The notes: generated from the sequence alone by a model not told the origin. Positions 1 to 7,965 are shown, numbered from the stretch's first letter. The stretch is DNA of 12,797 bases from Alphaproteobacteria bacterium (GCA_013298245.1 JAAFHD010000058.1:1-12797); one strand, 5' to 3'. Program-made: numbers and translations.

Positions 1-434
<434 letters not shown>

Positions 435-1334
435 CTAGGCGGCTGTACGCAGGGCGGCTAATACGGCCGCCAGGTCCGCCGGCGCCGGCCGCCCCGGCCC
501 CGGCACCGCACAAACCCTGATAGGCGCCGCACCCGCCACCGGCCTTGCGCGCCAACGCTTGTCATGCGCCAGCAGCCGCGCGGTCAGCGGGTCGGTCATC
601 GCCAGGCCCAACCCCTCCGCGACCAATTGCAGCGCGGAAAGCGCAGCCGTCGTCTCCGCCACAATCCACGGCAGGCGCCCGGCCGTCGCGTGCAGCCAAT
701 CCAGATGCGCGCGCGCCACCTGGCCGGGGCGCAGCGCGATGAACGGCTCGCCCGCCAACGCCGCCGGTTCCACCGCAGCCCGGCCGCGCGCCAGCCGATG
801 CGCCGCCGGCAGCGCGACCAGCAGCGGGTGTTCGAACAGCGTGATCGCGCCATCCGGCGGCTCGGCGCCGGCCACCAGCACGGCCAGGTCATGCGGGCGC
901 GCCTCGCGCCAATCCTCCAGCGTGTTGCGCATGCGGATGTCGAGCAGCAGGCGCAATTCCGGCCGGCTGCGCGCCAGCTGCGCCGCCGCGCGCGGCAACA
1001 GCCCATGGCCCAGATGCGGCTGCGCCAGGATGCGAAACCCGCGCCGCGGCTTGCGCTGCGCGATGCCGCCGAGCGTCGCCGGCAGGTCATCCAGCACGGC
1101 CAATACGCGCCGCGCTTCGGCTTGCAGCAACAGCCCTTCCTCGGTCACCACCAGGCGGCGGCCGCTGCGTTCCAGCAGGCGCAGGCCCAGCTCCTGCTGC
1201 ATGCGCGCCAGCACGCGGCTGACCTGCGGCTGGCCGATGCCCAAGGCGCGCGCCGCCGCGGCCTCCGTGCCGTGGGTCACCACGGCGTCGAAAAGGCGCA
1301 GCGTTTCGGGGCGGGTGGCGATGCGGCGATCCAT
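435..1334 (-). CDS. LysR-family transcriptional regulator
   Basis: A 299-aa LysR-type regulator of normal family length. Residues about 10-70 form the winged helix-turn-helix: TLRLFDAVVTHGTEAAAARA, then the recognition stretch GIGQPQVSRVLARMQQELG and the wing LLERSGRRLVVTEEG. Residues about 95-290 form the periplasmic-binding-protein-like effector domain. The gene diverges from the CaiB-Bug pair with a 69-bp shared control region full of small inverted repeats, the usual arrangement for a LysR protein that controls its neighbour. The ligand is therefore probably the acid or CoA ester handled by those genes (inference). The start at 1334 (MDRRIATRPE) gives the standard N-terminus. No clear Shine-Dalgarno is visible, and the start codon lies inside an ATGC-N7-GCAT dyad, which fits autorepression. 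No named regulator can be assigned. Confidence 0.92.
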   Translation of the reverse strand: MDRRIATRPETLRLFDAVVTHGTEAAAARALGIGQPQVSRVLARMQQELGLRLLERSGRRLVVTEEGLLLQAEARRVLAVLDDLPATLGGIAQRKPRRGFRILAQPHLGHGLLPRAAAQLARSRPELRLLLDIRMRNTLEDWREARPHDLAVLVAGAEPPDGAITLFEHPLLVALPAAHRLARGRAAVEPAALAGEPFIALRPGQVARAHLDWLHATAGRLPWIVAETTAALSALQLVAEGLGLAMTDPLTARLLAHDKRWRARPVAGAAPIRVCAVPGPGRPAPADLAAVLAALRTAA

Positions 1335-1395
1335 GCTTGGCAGGCATGATATGCCATGCTCAGAGCATTAGACAGGCATGAATGCATCCCGCATG
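1333..1395. promoter_or_regulatory. Candidate LysR operator/promoter region between divergent genes
   Basis: Three small dyads overlap or abut: ATGC-N7-GCAT at 1333-1347 (fits the LysR T-N11-A box), GGCAT-GAT-ATGCC at 1343-1355, and ATGCT-CAG-AGCAT at 1356-1368. They are followed by the palindrome ATGCAT at 1382-1387. CATG occurs at 1332, 1345, 1355, 1377, 1392 and 1403, several of them about one helical turn apart. A -10-like TCTAAT for the LysR gene can be read on the minus strand at 1367-1372, but no good -35 pairs with it. The dyads are seen directly; the regulator match is inferred. Confidence 0.5.
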
Positions 1396-1403
1396 GCCCA
1401 CGC

Positions 1404-2516
1404 ATGTCCCTGCCCTTCACCGGCCTGTCCGTGCTGGACGTCACGCATGTCATCGCCGGCGCGCATGCCGCCTATCACTTCGCGCTGCTGGGCGCGGATG
1501 TGCTGCGCGTGGAACCGCCTGGTGGTGACCCGCTGCGCGCGCGCGGTGGCGCCGATGCAGCACTTGCGGCGGCCGGCCTGTCCACACCGTTCCTGGCGCA
1601 GGCGGCCGGCAAGCGCGCCATCGCGCTGGATCTGCGCATGCCCGAAGGCCGCAACGCGCTGCTGGCTCTGGCAACGCGCGCCGACATCCTGATCGAGAAC
1701 TACCGCCCCGGCGCACTGGCCGCGCTGGGCCTGGGCGCGGACGCATTGCGCGCGGCCAACCCGCGCCTGATCCATTGCAGCATCTCGGGTTATGGCGGCG
1801 GCGAAGGCCCCGGCGATTGGCGCGCCTATGACCACGTCATCCAGGCCGCTTCGGGCATCATGTCCATGACCGGCACGGAGGCCACCGGCCCGCTGCGCGC
1901 CGGCCCGCAAATCGTGGACTACGCCACCGGCAGCGCCGCCGCCTTCGCCTGCGCCGCCGCGCTGCATCGGCGCGCCGCCACCGGCGAGGGTGCGAGCATC
2001 AGCGTCAGCATGCTGGAAGTGGCACTTGGCTTGTGCGGCGCCTTCGTGGCCGACCACACCGCCACCGGCGCGCTGCCCGGTTTGCGCGGGCAGGAAGCCG
2101 GCAGCGGCAGCCCGCTATCCGGCGTGTTCGACACCGCAGATGGCCTGCTCGCCATCGCCGCCAGCGAGGCGCACCAGGCAGCGCGCCTTTTCGCCGCGCT
2201 GGCCATCGACGACGCGCGCTTCACCGACGGCGCCGGCCGCGCGCGCCACCGCGTGGCCTTGCGCGACGCCATCGCCACGCGCCTGCGCGACGCTCCCGCC
2301 ACCGCGTGGGAAACGCGCCTCAACACCGCCGGCGTGCCCGCCGCGCGCGTGCGCAACCTGGCCGAGGCCCTGGCCCTGCAAGCCCAAACCCACCGCCCCT
2401 TCCTGCGCGACGCAACGCTGCCCGATGGCCGCGCGCTGCGCCTGCCGGGCCTGCCCTTCACGCTCGACGCCGCGCCCGCGGCGCCGCTGACCATTCCGGA
2501 GAAACCCATATGCTGA
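1404..2516 (+). CDS. CaiB/BaiF (family III) CoA-transferase
   Basis: A 370-aa family III CoA-transferase, which moves CoA between a donor thioester and a carboxylic acid through enzyme-bound anhydride intermediates; cytoplasmic. The N-terminus PFTGLSVLDVTHVIAGAHA, then LGADVLRVEPPGGDPLRARG, KRAIALDL, ENYRPGALAALGLGAD and HCSISGYG follow the family order. The expected catalytic aspartate is D172 in the GPQIVDYATGS segment. The start at 1404 (MSLPFTG) is chosen because family members begin just before the PLxGLxVLD strand. An in-frame ATG at 1356 would add 16 residues (beginning MLRALDRHEC) from inside the operator dyads. No strong ribosome site is seen for either start. It overlaps the Bug gene by 7 nt, so the two are probably cotranscribed. 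The substrate cannot be told from sequence; activation of an imported dicarboxylic or hydroxy acid is an inference. Confidence 0.92.
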   Translation: MSLPFTGLSVLDVTHVIAGAHAAYHFALLGADVLRVEPPGGDPLRARGGADAALAAAGLSTPFLAQAAGKRAIALDLRMPEGRNALLALATRADILIENYRPGALAALGLGADALRAANPRLIHCSISGYGGGEGPGDWRAYDHVIQAASGIMSMTGTEATGPLRAGPQIVDYATGSAAAFACAAALHRRAATGEGASISVSMLEVALGLCGAFVADHTATGALPGLRGQEAGSGSPLSGVFDTADGLLAIAASEAHQAARLFAALAIDDARFTDGAGRARHRVALRDAIATRLRDAPATAWETRLNTAGVPAARVRNLAEALALQAQTHRPFLRDATLPDGRALRLPGLPFTLDAAPAAPLTIPEKPIC

Positions 2517-3454
2517 CCCGCCGCGCTTTGGCCCTGCTGCCCCTGCCCGCCTTCGCGCAAACCCTGACCGACCGCCCGGTGCGCGTCATTTCGCCCTTCG
2601 CGCCCGGCGGGTCGGACCTGTTCGCGCGCATCCTGGCGCAGGATGCGGGGCGCGTGCTGGGGCGTTCGATGTTGGTGGAAAACCGCTCCGGCGCGGGCGG
2701 CAATGTCGGCACCGAGGCCGTGGTGCGCGCGCCCGCCGATGGGCACACGCTGCTCTACACAACCGCCAGCATCACCATCAATCCGGCGCTCTATGCGCGC
2801 ATGACCTTCGATGCGGCGCGTGACCTGGTGGCGCTGAACCTGGTCTGCGCGCAGCCGCATATCATCGTGGCGCATCCGGGCAGCGGCATCCGCAGCCTGG
2901 CCGGCGCGTTGGCCATGGCGCGGTCGCGGCGCGATGGGCTGACCTATGCGTCATCGGGTTCCGGCACGTCGGGGCATTTGACGATGGAATGGCTGGCGCA
3001 GGCGGCTGGCGTGCCGTTGACGCATGTGCCGTATCGCGGCGCCGGCCAATCGGCCAATGCGTTGATCGCGGGCGAGACGCAATTGGGCGTATCCGTGGGG
3101 CCGGTGCTGCGCCAGCACATCCTGGAAGGCCGCCTGGTCGCGCTGGCGACAACGGGGCCTGAACGCCTGGCGATGCTGCCCACATCGCCCACGCTGGTCG
3201 AATCCGGTTTCCCTGGGCTGGTGACGGAACAGTGGCACGCGACCTTTGCGCCAGCCGCGACGCCCTCGCCGTTGCAGACGCTGCTGGCCGATGCCTTCGC
3301 GCAGGCGATCGCGCAGCCCGCTTTCGCTGCGCGCGTGGCCGATGAAGGCGGGCGCATCATCAACACGCAGGGTGCGGCGATCGCGCCCTTCCTGGTGGCG
3401 GAGCGCGAGAAATGGGCGCGGCTGGTGCGGCAGACCGGCGCCACCGCGGATTGA
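2510..3454 (+). CDS. Bug/TctC-family tripartite tricarboxylate receptor protein
   Basis: A 314-aa periplasmic solute receptor of the Bug family, the binding component of TTT transporters for small carboxylates. The short signal peptide MLTRRALALLPLPAFA ends with an AFA-Q cleavage site after residue 16. Family landmarks are VRVISPFAPGGSDLFAR (24-40), VENRSGAGGNVG (57-68), ADGHTLLYTTAS (76-87), THVPYRGAGQS (171-181) and the C-terminal region containing EKWARLVRQTGA. The start at 2510 overlaps the CaiB stop (ATGCTGA) and has a GGAG 8 nt upstream. No TctA/TctB membrane genes lie nearby, so it either shares a distant permease or acts as an orphan receptor. Its ligand is probably the acid activated by the preceding CoA-transferase (inference). 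Confidence 0.92.
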   Translation: MLTRRALALLPLPAFAQTLTDRPVRVISPFAPGGSDLFARILAQDAGRVLGRSMLVENRSGAGGNVGTEAVVRAPADGHTLLYTTASITINPALYARMTFDAARDLVALNLVCAQPHIIVAHPGSGIRSLAGALAMARSRRDGLTYASSGSGTSGHLTMEWLAQAAGVPLTHVPYRGAGQSANALIAGETQLGVSVGPVLRQHILEGRLVALATTGPERLAMLPTSPTLVESGFPGLVTEQWHATFAPAATPSPLQTLLADAFAQAIAQPAFAARVADEGGRIINTQGAAIAPFLVAEREKWARLVRQTGATAD

Positions 3455-3470
3455 AACCACGGTGGCGCCG
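3436..3470. terminator. Strong hairpin between convergent genes
   Basis: CGGCGCCACCG at 3436-3446 pairs perfectly with CGGTGGCGCCG at 3460-3470, an 11-bp GC-rich stem with a 13-nt loop. The loop contains the Bug stop codon (3452-3454). It sits just before the stop of the opposing small secreted gene (3485), so it could serve both strands. Only a short CTTTC follows on the plus strand and no T-run on the minus strand, so termination is likely but not of the ideal intrinsic type. Confidence 0.6.
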
Positions 3471-3484
3471 CTTTCGCCGCGATG

Positions 3485-3868
3485 TCAGCGACGCCGTTCG
3501 CAGCTCGCCAGCGACAGCCGGATCGTCCGCCCGGCCAGGTTGCCGTTGAAGGGTGTGCTGGTCGCGACGCTGCGTTCGCGCGCATTGGCATTGTCCACAT
3601 GCACGATGCCGTTCTGCGTGCCGTTATTGCCCGGCGCGAAGATGTCGATCGTGTAGCGCACGCGGTGCCCGCTTTCGTTCAGGATGGTGAAGCGCAGCGG
3701 CTGGTTCGGGTTGTCCTGGACCACCGCCTGCACCGACAGCCGGCACCAGGCCAGGCTCTGCGGTATATTGTCCATGTTCCATTGCGTGGGCGCGCGCTGC
3801 GCGGCGGCGGGCTGCATCAGCGCGGGAGCGGCCAACAGAACCGCGGCGAGCATCATCTTGGCTTTCAT
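3485..3868 (-). CDS. Small secreted protein of unknown function
   Basis: A 127-aa protein I do not recognise. Residues 1-23 form a clear Sec signal peptide: KAK, a hydrophobic MMLAAVLLAAPALM core, and AAA-Q cleavage after A23. The mature part is about 104 residues, rich in alternating hydrophobic stretches (RLSVQAVV, PLRFTILNE, VRYTIDIFA, GIVHVDNA, RTIRLSLASC), so a beta-sandwich is plausible. It has exactly two cysteines, C42 and C123, near the two ends of the mature chain, which could form a disulfide. The start at 3868 has a textbook AAGGAGT site about 8 nt upstream, stronger than most in the window, suggesting good translation. It stands alone, with about 100 bp upstream to the broken receptor gene. 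Periplasmic or secreted location is inferred from the signal peptide. Confidence 0.82.
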   Translation of the reverse strand: MKAKMMLAAVLLAAPALMQPAAAQRAPTQWNMDNIPQSLAWCRLSVQAVVQDNPNQPLRFTILNESGHRVRYTIDIFAPGNNGTQNGIVHVDNANARERSVATSTPFNGNLAGRTIRLSLASCERRR

Positions 3869-3974
3869 GGCGTGTACTCCTTTTCGGGCGGCTGGATTGC
3901 TGCCTGAGGGAAGGATGCACGCAAAACCGTGATGAACGCCAAGTCTTTGCGATAGTCGCGGCGATAAGCCTGGC
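3869..3974 (-). other. Upstream region of the small secreted gene
   Basis: This 106-bp gap holds the AAGGAGT ribosome site of the secreted gene. A weak TTGGCG-17-TGCATC pair on the minus strand is the best promoter I can find, and I do not trust it. No terminator-like hairpin is visible after the receptor pseudogene. Confidence 0.35.
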
Positions 3975-4915
3975 CTATCGCGCCAGACCCGCGCGCGTCA
4001 GCAGGCCGCGCTTGTATTCCAGGTCCTGCGCAATGATGCCGCGGCTCGCCTCGGGCGTCGCCACATGCACGGTGTAGCCATTGGGCGTGAGGTGGCGGTC
4101 CACGATCGCGGGGTCGGCCATCGCGACCGCGATATCGCGATGAATGCGTGACAGCGTGTCCGCTGGCGTGGCCGCAGGCGCGAAGATTCCGAACCAGGTG
4201 CGCGGGTCGATATCCGGGTAGCCGGCCTCCGCCAGTGTCGGCAATTCGGGCAGCATGGGCAGGCGCGCGCCACGGCCCACGGCCAGGCCGCGCAAGGTGC
4301 CGGCGGCCAGATGTTCGCGCGCGGAGGCGACGCCGCACAGCGTCAGGTTCACTTCGCCCGCGACTGTCGCCAGCACCGCAGGCCGCGATAGGGCACTTCG
4401 GTGAATTCGACGCGTTCCTGCGCGGCCAGCGCGCCGAACAGCAGATGCGGCTGGCTGGCCTGGCCATAGCTGCCATAGGTGACGCGGCCGCTGCGCGCTG
4501 CGGCCACCAGCCCGGCCATGTCGCGCGCGCCGAAACGCGCATTCGCGACCACCATCTGGTGCACTTCCAGCAGGAAGGTGACGGGCGCGAGGTCGCGCAG
4601 CGGATCATGCGGCAGGCCAGGAATCACCAGGGGATTCGAGGTGATGGAGTTGTCCGCCGTCATCAGCAGCGTGTGCCCATCGGCGGCCGCTTTCGCCACC
4701 GCATCCGTGCCCGGCACGGTGGAGCCGCCGGGGCGGTTGTCCACCACCACGGGCTGGCCCCAAGCGGCGGTCAACCGTTCCGCCAGCGCGCGGCCCAGCG
4801 CATCCAGCCCACCGCCGGGCGGGAAGGGAATGACCAGGCGCGTCGGGCGCGACTGCGCCAGTGCGGGCGTGGCAAGCGTGATCGCCGGCAAGGCCCGGCG
4901 CGAGATGGCGTTCAT
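3975..4915 (-). pseudogene. Bug/TctC-family receptor, disrupted by a frameshift
   Basis: Two adjoining frames together make one nearly full-length Bug receptor. The first begins at 4915 with the signal peptide MNAISRRALPAITLATPALA (cleavage before Q21). It runs through TRLVIPFPPGGGLDALGRAL, VVVDNRPGGSTVPGTDAV and ADGHTLLM to the family motif EVPYRG at residues 173-178, then goes out of frame and stops at 4349. The second frame resumes at once (PAVLATVAGEVNLTLCG), continues LPMLPELPTLAEAGYPDIDP and WFGIFAPAATP, and ends at 3975. The break lies at about 4380-4384. Aligned with the intact paralogue at 2510-3454, the second part starts two residues late, so a 7-nt loss fits better than a single lost base. 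The start overlaps the upstream hydrolase stop (ATGA). It is probably nonfunctional, unless the shift is an assembly error. Confidence 0.85.
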
Positions 4916-5730
4916 GAAGGAATGTTCAGGTGCCTTTGCAGCAAAATCAAGGCGCCCTGCGGGTCTTCCAATTCCATCAGGTGGCCGATGCCGGCCGGCA
5001 GTTCCAGCCGTGCGCCGGTGATGGCATCGGCGATGGCCATGCCGACATCGGGCGGGTTCACCGCATCCTGCGCGCCGGTGACGACCAGCGTCGGCGCGGT
5101 GATGTGTGGCGCGAAATCGGCGACGACATCCACCTGGTCGGTGCAGCGCGCGGCGCGCATCAGGCCGCGTTCATCGGTGGCGGCGACCATGCGGCGGACG
5201 GCGGCAAGGACGGCTTCGGGTGCGTTGGGTGCCACCAGTTTGTGCGAGCGTGTGCGGGCCAGCGCGACACCGCCATCGGCGATGCTGGCGGCGCGCATGG
5301 CGAGCATCTCCGCGCGTTGTGCCGGCGTGCGCCAGCGCTGCCCGCGCGAGGCGCCGAACAGCGACAAGGTGGCGACACGCGCGGGGTGCCGCGCGGCGAA
5401 ACATGCGCCGATCATCGAGCCGAAGGAGGAGCCGACGATATGCGTTGGTGCCGTGACGCCCAGCGCGTCCAGAAGCGCGAGCGCGGCATCGGCGTATTGC
5501 GCGGCGGTGGGCGCTTCGGCGATGAAAGGGTCGGACAGGAAATAGCCGGGCGCGTTCCACGCGATGCTGCGCGCGCCCAGGCCCTGCATCACCGCGTGAA
5601 ACCCCGTGCTGTTCGCGCCGATGCCGTGCAGCAGCAGCACCGGCGGGCCGGCGTCGCCCGCGCGTTCATAGGACAAGCGTGGCCCCGCCATGCCAAGCCG
5701 CGCGGCGTCCACTTCCACAAAATCCAGCAT
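4912..5730 (-). CDS. Alpha/beta-fold hydrolase
   Basis: A 272-aa serine hydrolase of the alpha/beta superfamily, cytoplasmic (no signal peptide). Visible landmarks are the oxyanion-hole VLLLHGIGANS (HG at 35-36), the nucleophile elbow GSSFG with S102, the acid D222 in LVVTGAQDAVNPPDV, and H250 in PAGIGHLMELEDP. This set resembles esterases and enol-lactone or meta-cleavage hydrolases, but the substrate cannot be read from sequence. The start at 5730 (MLDFVEVDAARL) is 2 nt past the methyltransferase stop, with GGAG about 11 nt upstream. The open frame extends much further upstream, but that part lies inside the methyltransferase gene and has no family similarity. Its stop overlaps the broken receptor start by ATGA. 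Before the receptor decayed, the pair may have handled one imported ester or lactone (inference). Confidence 0.88.
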   Translation of the reverse strand: MLDFVEVDAARLGMAGPRLSYERAGDAGPPVLLLHGIGANSTGFHAVMQGLGARSIAWNAPGYFLSDPFIAEAPTAAQYADAALALLDALGVTAPTHIVGSSFGSMIGACFAARHPARVATLSLFGASRGQRWRTPAQRAEMLAMRAASIADGGVALARTRSHKLVAPNAPEAVLAAVRRMVAATDERGLMRAARCTDQVDVVADFAPHITAPTLVVTGAQDAVNPPDVGMAIADAITGARLELPAGIGHLMELEDPQGALILLQRHLNIPS

Positions 5731-5732
5731 GG

Positions 5733-6524
5733 TCAGGGCTTCTCCGGTCGGCCCCGGATCATGCGCCCGCGCGAGAGTTCCGCAACCACGCCATGCAACG
5801 TGCGCAGCTCCTGTTCGGTGATCTCGCCGCGGGTGAACCAGTGGCGCAGGTTGCGCACCATGCCCGGCCTTTTCGCTTCGTTGCGCAGGAAGCCGCAGGC
5901 ATCCAGTTCGTCCAGCAGATGGCCCATGAAGTTTTCGAGCGACCCGCGCGTGGCGACCTGCGTTTCGTTGGTGTGTAGCGCGCGTGGTGGCGTGGCGTCG
6001 GCGGCCATCCACCATTCATAGGCGAGGATCATCACGGCCTGCGCCAGGTTCAGGCTGTTATGCGCGGGGTTCAGCGGGTAGCGCACCAGCGTGTCGGCGC
6101 GCGCCAGATCCTCGGCGGTGAGGCCCGCGCGTTCGGGGCCGAACAGCACCGCCACGCGCTGGCCGGCGGTGTTGATGCTGCGCAAATCCTCCGCCGCGGC
6201 GCGGGCGTTGCGGATGTTCACGACGACATGGCGCGGGCGCGGACAGGTGGCGAAAACGCGATGGCAATCGGCGATCGCGTCCTCCACGGTGGGGTGCACC
6301 GTCGCCGCTTCCAGGATGCGTTGCGCGCCGGAGGAAACGAAGAAGGCACGCTCCTGCGGCCAGCCGTCGCGCGGGGCGACCAGGCGCATGTGGAACAGCC
6401 CACCATTGGCCATGGCGCGCGCGGCCATGCCGATATTGTCGGCCAGTTGCGGGTTCACCAAAACGATCACCGGGCTTTCGCCCGGGGGTGGTTCCAGTGC
6501 GGCGCCTTCCTCGTGTTTAGGCAC
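5733..6524 (-). CDS. TrmJ/TrmH-family RNA 2'-O-methyltransferase (SPOUT)
   Basis: A 263-aa SPOUT-class methyltransferase that uses S-adenosylmethionine to methylate ribose 2'-OH in RNA. It most resembles TrmJ, which modifies position 32 of tRNA anticodon loops. All three SPOUT motifs are present: VNPQLADNIGMAARAM (23-38), VLFGPERAGLT (126-136) and YPLNPAHNSLNLAQAV (149-164), the last forming part of the trefoil-knot SAM site. A helical C-terminal part (about 194-255, from GSLENFMG to RTLHGVVAEL) resembles the group-1 TrmH extension. I place the start at the GTG at 6524, which overlaps the cysS stop by 8 nt and leaves about 17 residues before the first strand. An upstream ATG would lie deep inside cysS. 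It is embedded with two aminoacyl-tRNA synthetases, which fits a tRNA substrate. The family is secure; the exact target base is inferred. Confidence 0.9.
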   Translation of the reverse strand: MPKHEEGAALEPPPGESPVIVLVNPQLADNIGMAARAMANGGLFHMRLVAPRDGWPQERAFFVSSGAQRILEAATVHPTVEDAIADCHRVFATCPRPRHVVVNIRNARAAAEDLRSINTAGQRVAVLFGPERAGLTAEDLARADTLVRYPLNPAHNSLNLAQAVMILAYEWWMAADATPPRALHTNETQVATRGSLENFMGHLLDELDACGFLRNEAKRPGMVRNLRHWFTRGEITEQELRTLHGVVAELSRGRMIRGRPEKP

Positions 6525-7926
6525 GGCGCCAGGTGGTCCCTTGCGGGCCGTCTTCCAGGATGATGCCTTGCGCCTTGAGGTCATCGCGAATGCGGTCGGC
6601 TTCGGCCCAGTTGCGCGCGGCGCGGGCCGCAAGCCGCGCAGCGATGGCCGCATCCACATCCGCATCGCCACCACCTTGCCGCCAGGCCGCCGGGTCCTGC
6701 CACAACAGGCCCAGAACCTCCGCCGCCTCCAACACCGCGGCGCGCGCTTCGCCCGGCGTGGGGTGCCAGGCCTCCGGCGTGCGCGCATGCACCGCCGCCG
6801 GCGAACCACCGACATTGGCGATGTTTTCCAACGTGCGCAGATCCCGCAGGCGTGCCAGCGCCAGCGGCGTGTTCAGGTCATCGCCCAGCGGTTCCAGCAC
6901 CCAATCCACCATGGCGCGCGGCGTGCGCGCTTCCGGCGCGGGGCGCGCCAGCATCGCGTAGAAATCATCCAGCTCGGCCTTGCATTCATCCAGCGCGGCG
7001 GCGCTGTAGTCCAACGACGAACGGTAATGCGTGCGCAGCAGCAGGTAGCGAAACGCCTCGCCCGCCCAAGGCCCGCGCGCCAGAATGTCGCGCACGGTCA
7101 GGAAATTGCCGAGCGACTTCGACATCTTCTCGCCATCCACGAGCAGCATGCCGTTGTGCAGCCAATACCGCGCCATGGTCTGCGTGCCATGCGCGCAGAC
7201 CGATTGCGCCACTTCGTTTTCGTGGTGCGGGAAGATCAGGTCATGGCCGCCGCCATGGATGTCGAACACCTCGCCCAGATGCTTCCAGGACATCGCGGAG
7301 CATTCGATATGCCAGCCGGGACGCCCGCGGCCCCAGGGCGAATCCCAACCAGGCGTGTCGGCGTCCGACGGCTTCCACAGTACGAAGTCGCCCGCATCGC
7401 GCTTATACGGCGCGACATCGATGCGCGCGCCGGCCAGCAGATCGTCAGGAGAGCGCCCGGACAATTTCCCATATTCGGGAAAACTTCCCACGCTGAACAA
7501 CACATGCCCTTCCGCCGCATAGGCATGCCCGCGCGCGATGAGCTTTTCGCACAGCGCGATCATCTCCGGGATATGGCCGGTGGCGGTGGGTTCCACATCC
7601 GGGTCCAGCGCGTTCAGGGCGCGCATATCGGCGTGGAAATCGGCCGTGGTGCGCGCGGTGATGGCGCCGATCGGCTCGCCGGATTCACGGGCGCGCGCGT
7701 TGATCTTGTCGTCCACGTCGGTGATGTTGCGCGCATAGGTCACGTGCGGAAAAACCCGGCGCAGCAGGCGCGCCAGCACGTCGAACACCACGACGGGGCG
7801 CGCATTGCCCAGATGCGCCAGGTCATAGACGGTGGGGCCGCAGACATACATGCGGATATGCGCAGGATCGATCGGGCGGAAATCCTCCGCGCGCCGCGTC
7901 AGGCTGTTGTGGAAGCGAAGCTGCAT
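6517..7926 (-). CDS. cysS: Cysteine--tRNA ligase
   Basis: Class I cysteinyl-tRNA synthetase, 469 aa, normal length for bacterial CysRS; it charges tRNA-Cys with cysteine in the cytoplasm. The HIGH-type motif is HLGN at 38-41 after RMYVCGPTVYDLA, and the KMSKS motif is GEKMSKSLGN (265-274). The zinc-site residues line up at C29, C209 (HIECSAMSWKHLG), H234 and E238 (FPHHENEVAQS), as in the well-studied E. coli enzyme. The ATG at 7926 (MQLRFHNSL) is chosen over a TTG 18 nt upstream, because family N-termini start there and a GGA lies about 9 nt before it. It follows gltX after a 105-bp gap and overlaps the methyltransferase downstream by 8 nt. Confidence 0.97.
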   Translation of the reverse strand: MQLRFHNSLTRRAEDFRPIDPAHIRMYVCGPTVYDLAHLGNARPVVVFDVLARLLRRVFPHVTYARNITDVDDKINARARESGEPIGAITARTTADFHADMRALNALDPDVEPTATGHIPEMIALCEKLIARGHAYAAEGHVLFSVGSFPEYGKLSGRSPDDLLAGARIDVAPYKRDAGDFVLWKPSDADTPGWDSPWGRGRPGWHIECSAMSWKHLGEVFDIHGGGHDLIFPHHENEVAQSVCAHGTQTMARYWLHNGMLLVDGEKMSKSLGNFLTVRDILARGPWAGEAFRYLLLRTHYRSSLDYSAAALDECKAELDDFYAMLARPAPEARTPRAMVDWVLEPLGDDLNTPLALARLRDLRTLENIANVGGSPAAVHARTPEAWHPTPGEARAAVLEAAEVLGLLWQDPAAWRQGGGDADVDAAIAARLAARAARNWAEADRIRDDLKAQGIILEDGPQGTTWRRA

Positions 7927-7949
7927 TGGGTTTGGTCCGTGCAAAAGGG

Positions 7950-7965
7950 TGCGCCGCTGGGCGCA
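7950..7965 (-). terminator. Small hairpin between gltX and cysS
   Basis: TGCGCC and GGCGCA form a 6-bp stem around a 4-nt loop. On the transcribed minus strand it is preceded by six T and followed by CCCTTTT, about 24 nt before the cysS start. It could be a weak attenuator or a processing site partly ending the gltX transcript. The stem is short and the T-run interrupted, so function is uncertain. Confidence 0.3.

Noticed and set aside
1356..1403. N-terminal extension of the CoA-transferase from the ATG at 1356
   Set aside because: The extra 16 residues (beginning MLRALDRHEC) do not resemble the family and lie in the palindromic control region.
4349..4395. Programmed ribosomal frameshift joining the two receptor halves
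   Set aside because: No slippery heptamer or downstream structure is evident at the junction, and Bug receptors are not known to use recoding; a mutation or assembly error is simpler.
3865..4608. A third minus-strand open frame crossing the broken receptor and the gap after it
   Set aside because: Within the receptor the family motifs lie in the other two frames. This one is low-complexity Arg/Ala-rich and has no ribosome site.
5731..6015. Long N-terminal extension of the alpha/beta hydrolase
   Set aside because: It is entirely inside the methyltransferase gene in another frame and shows no conserved fold.
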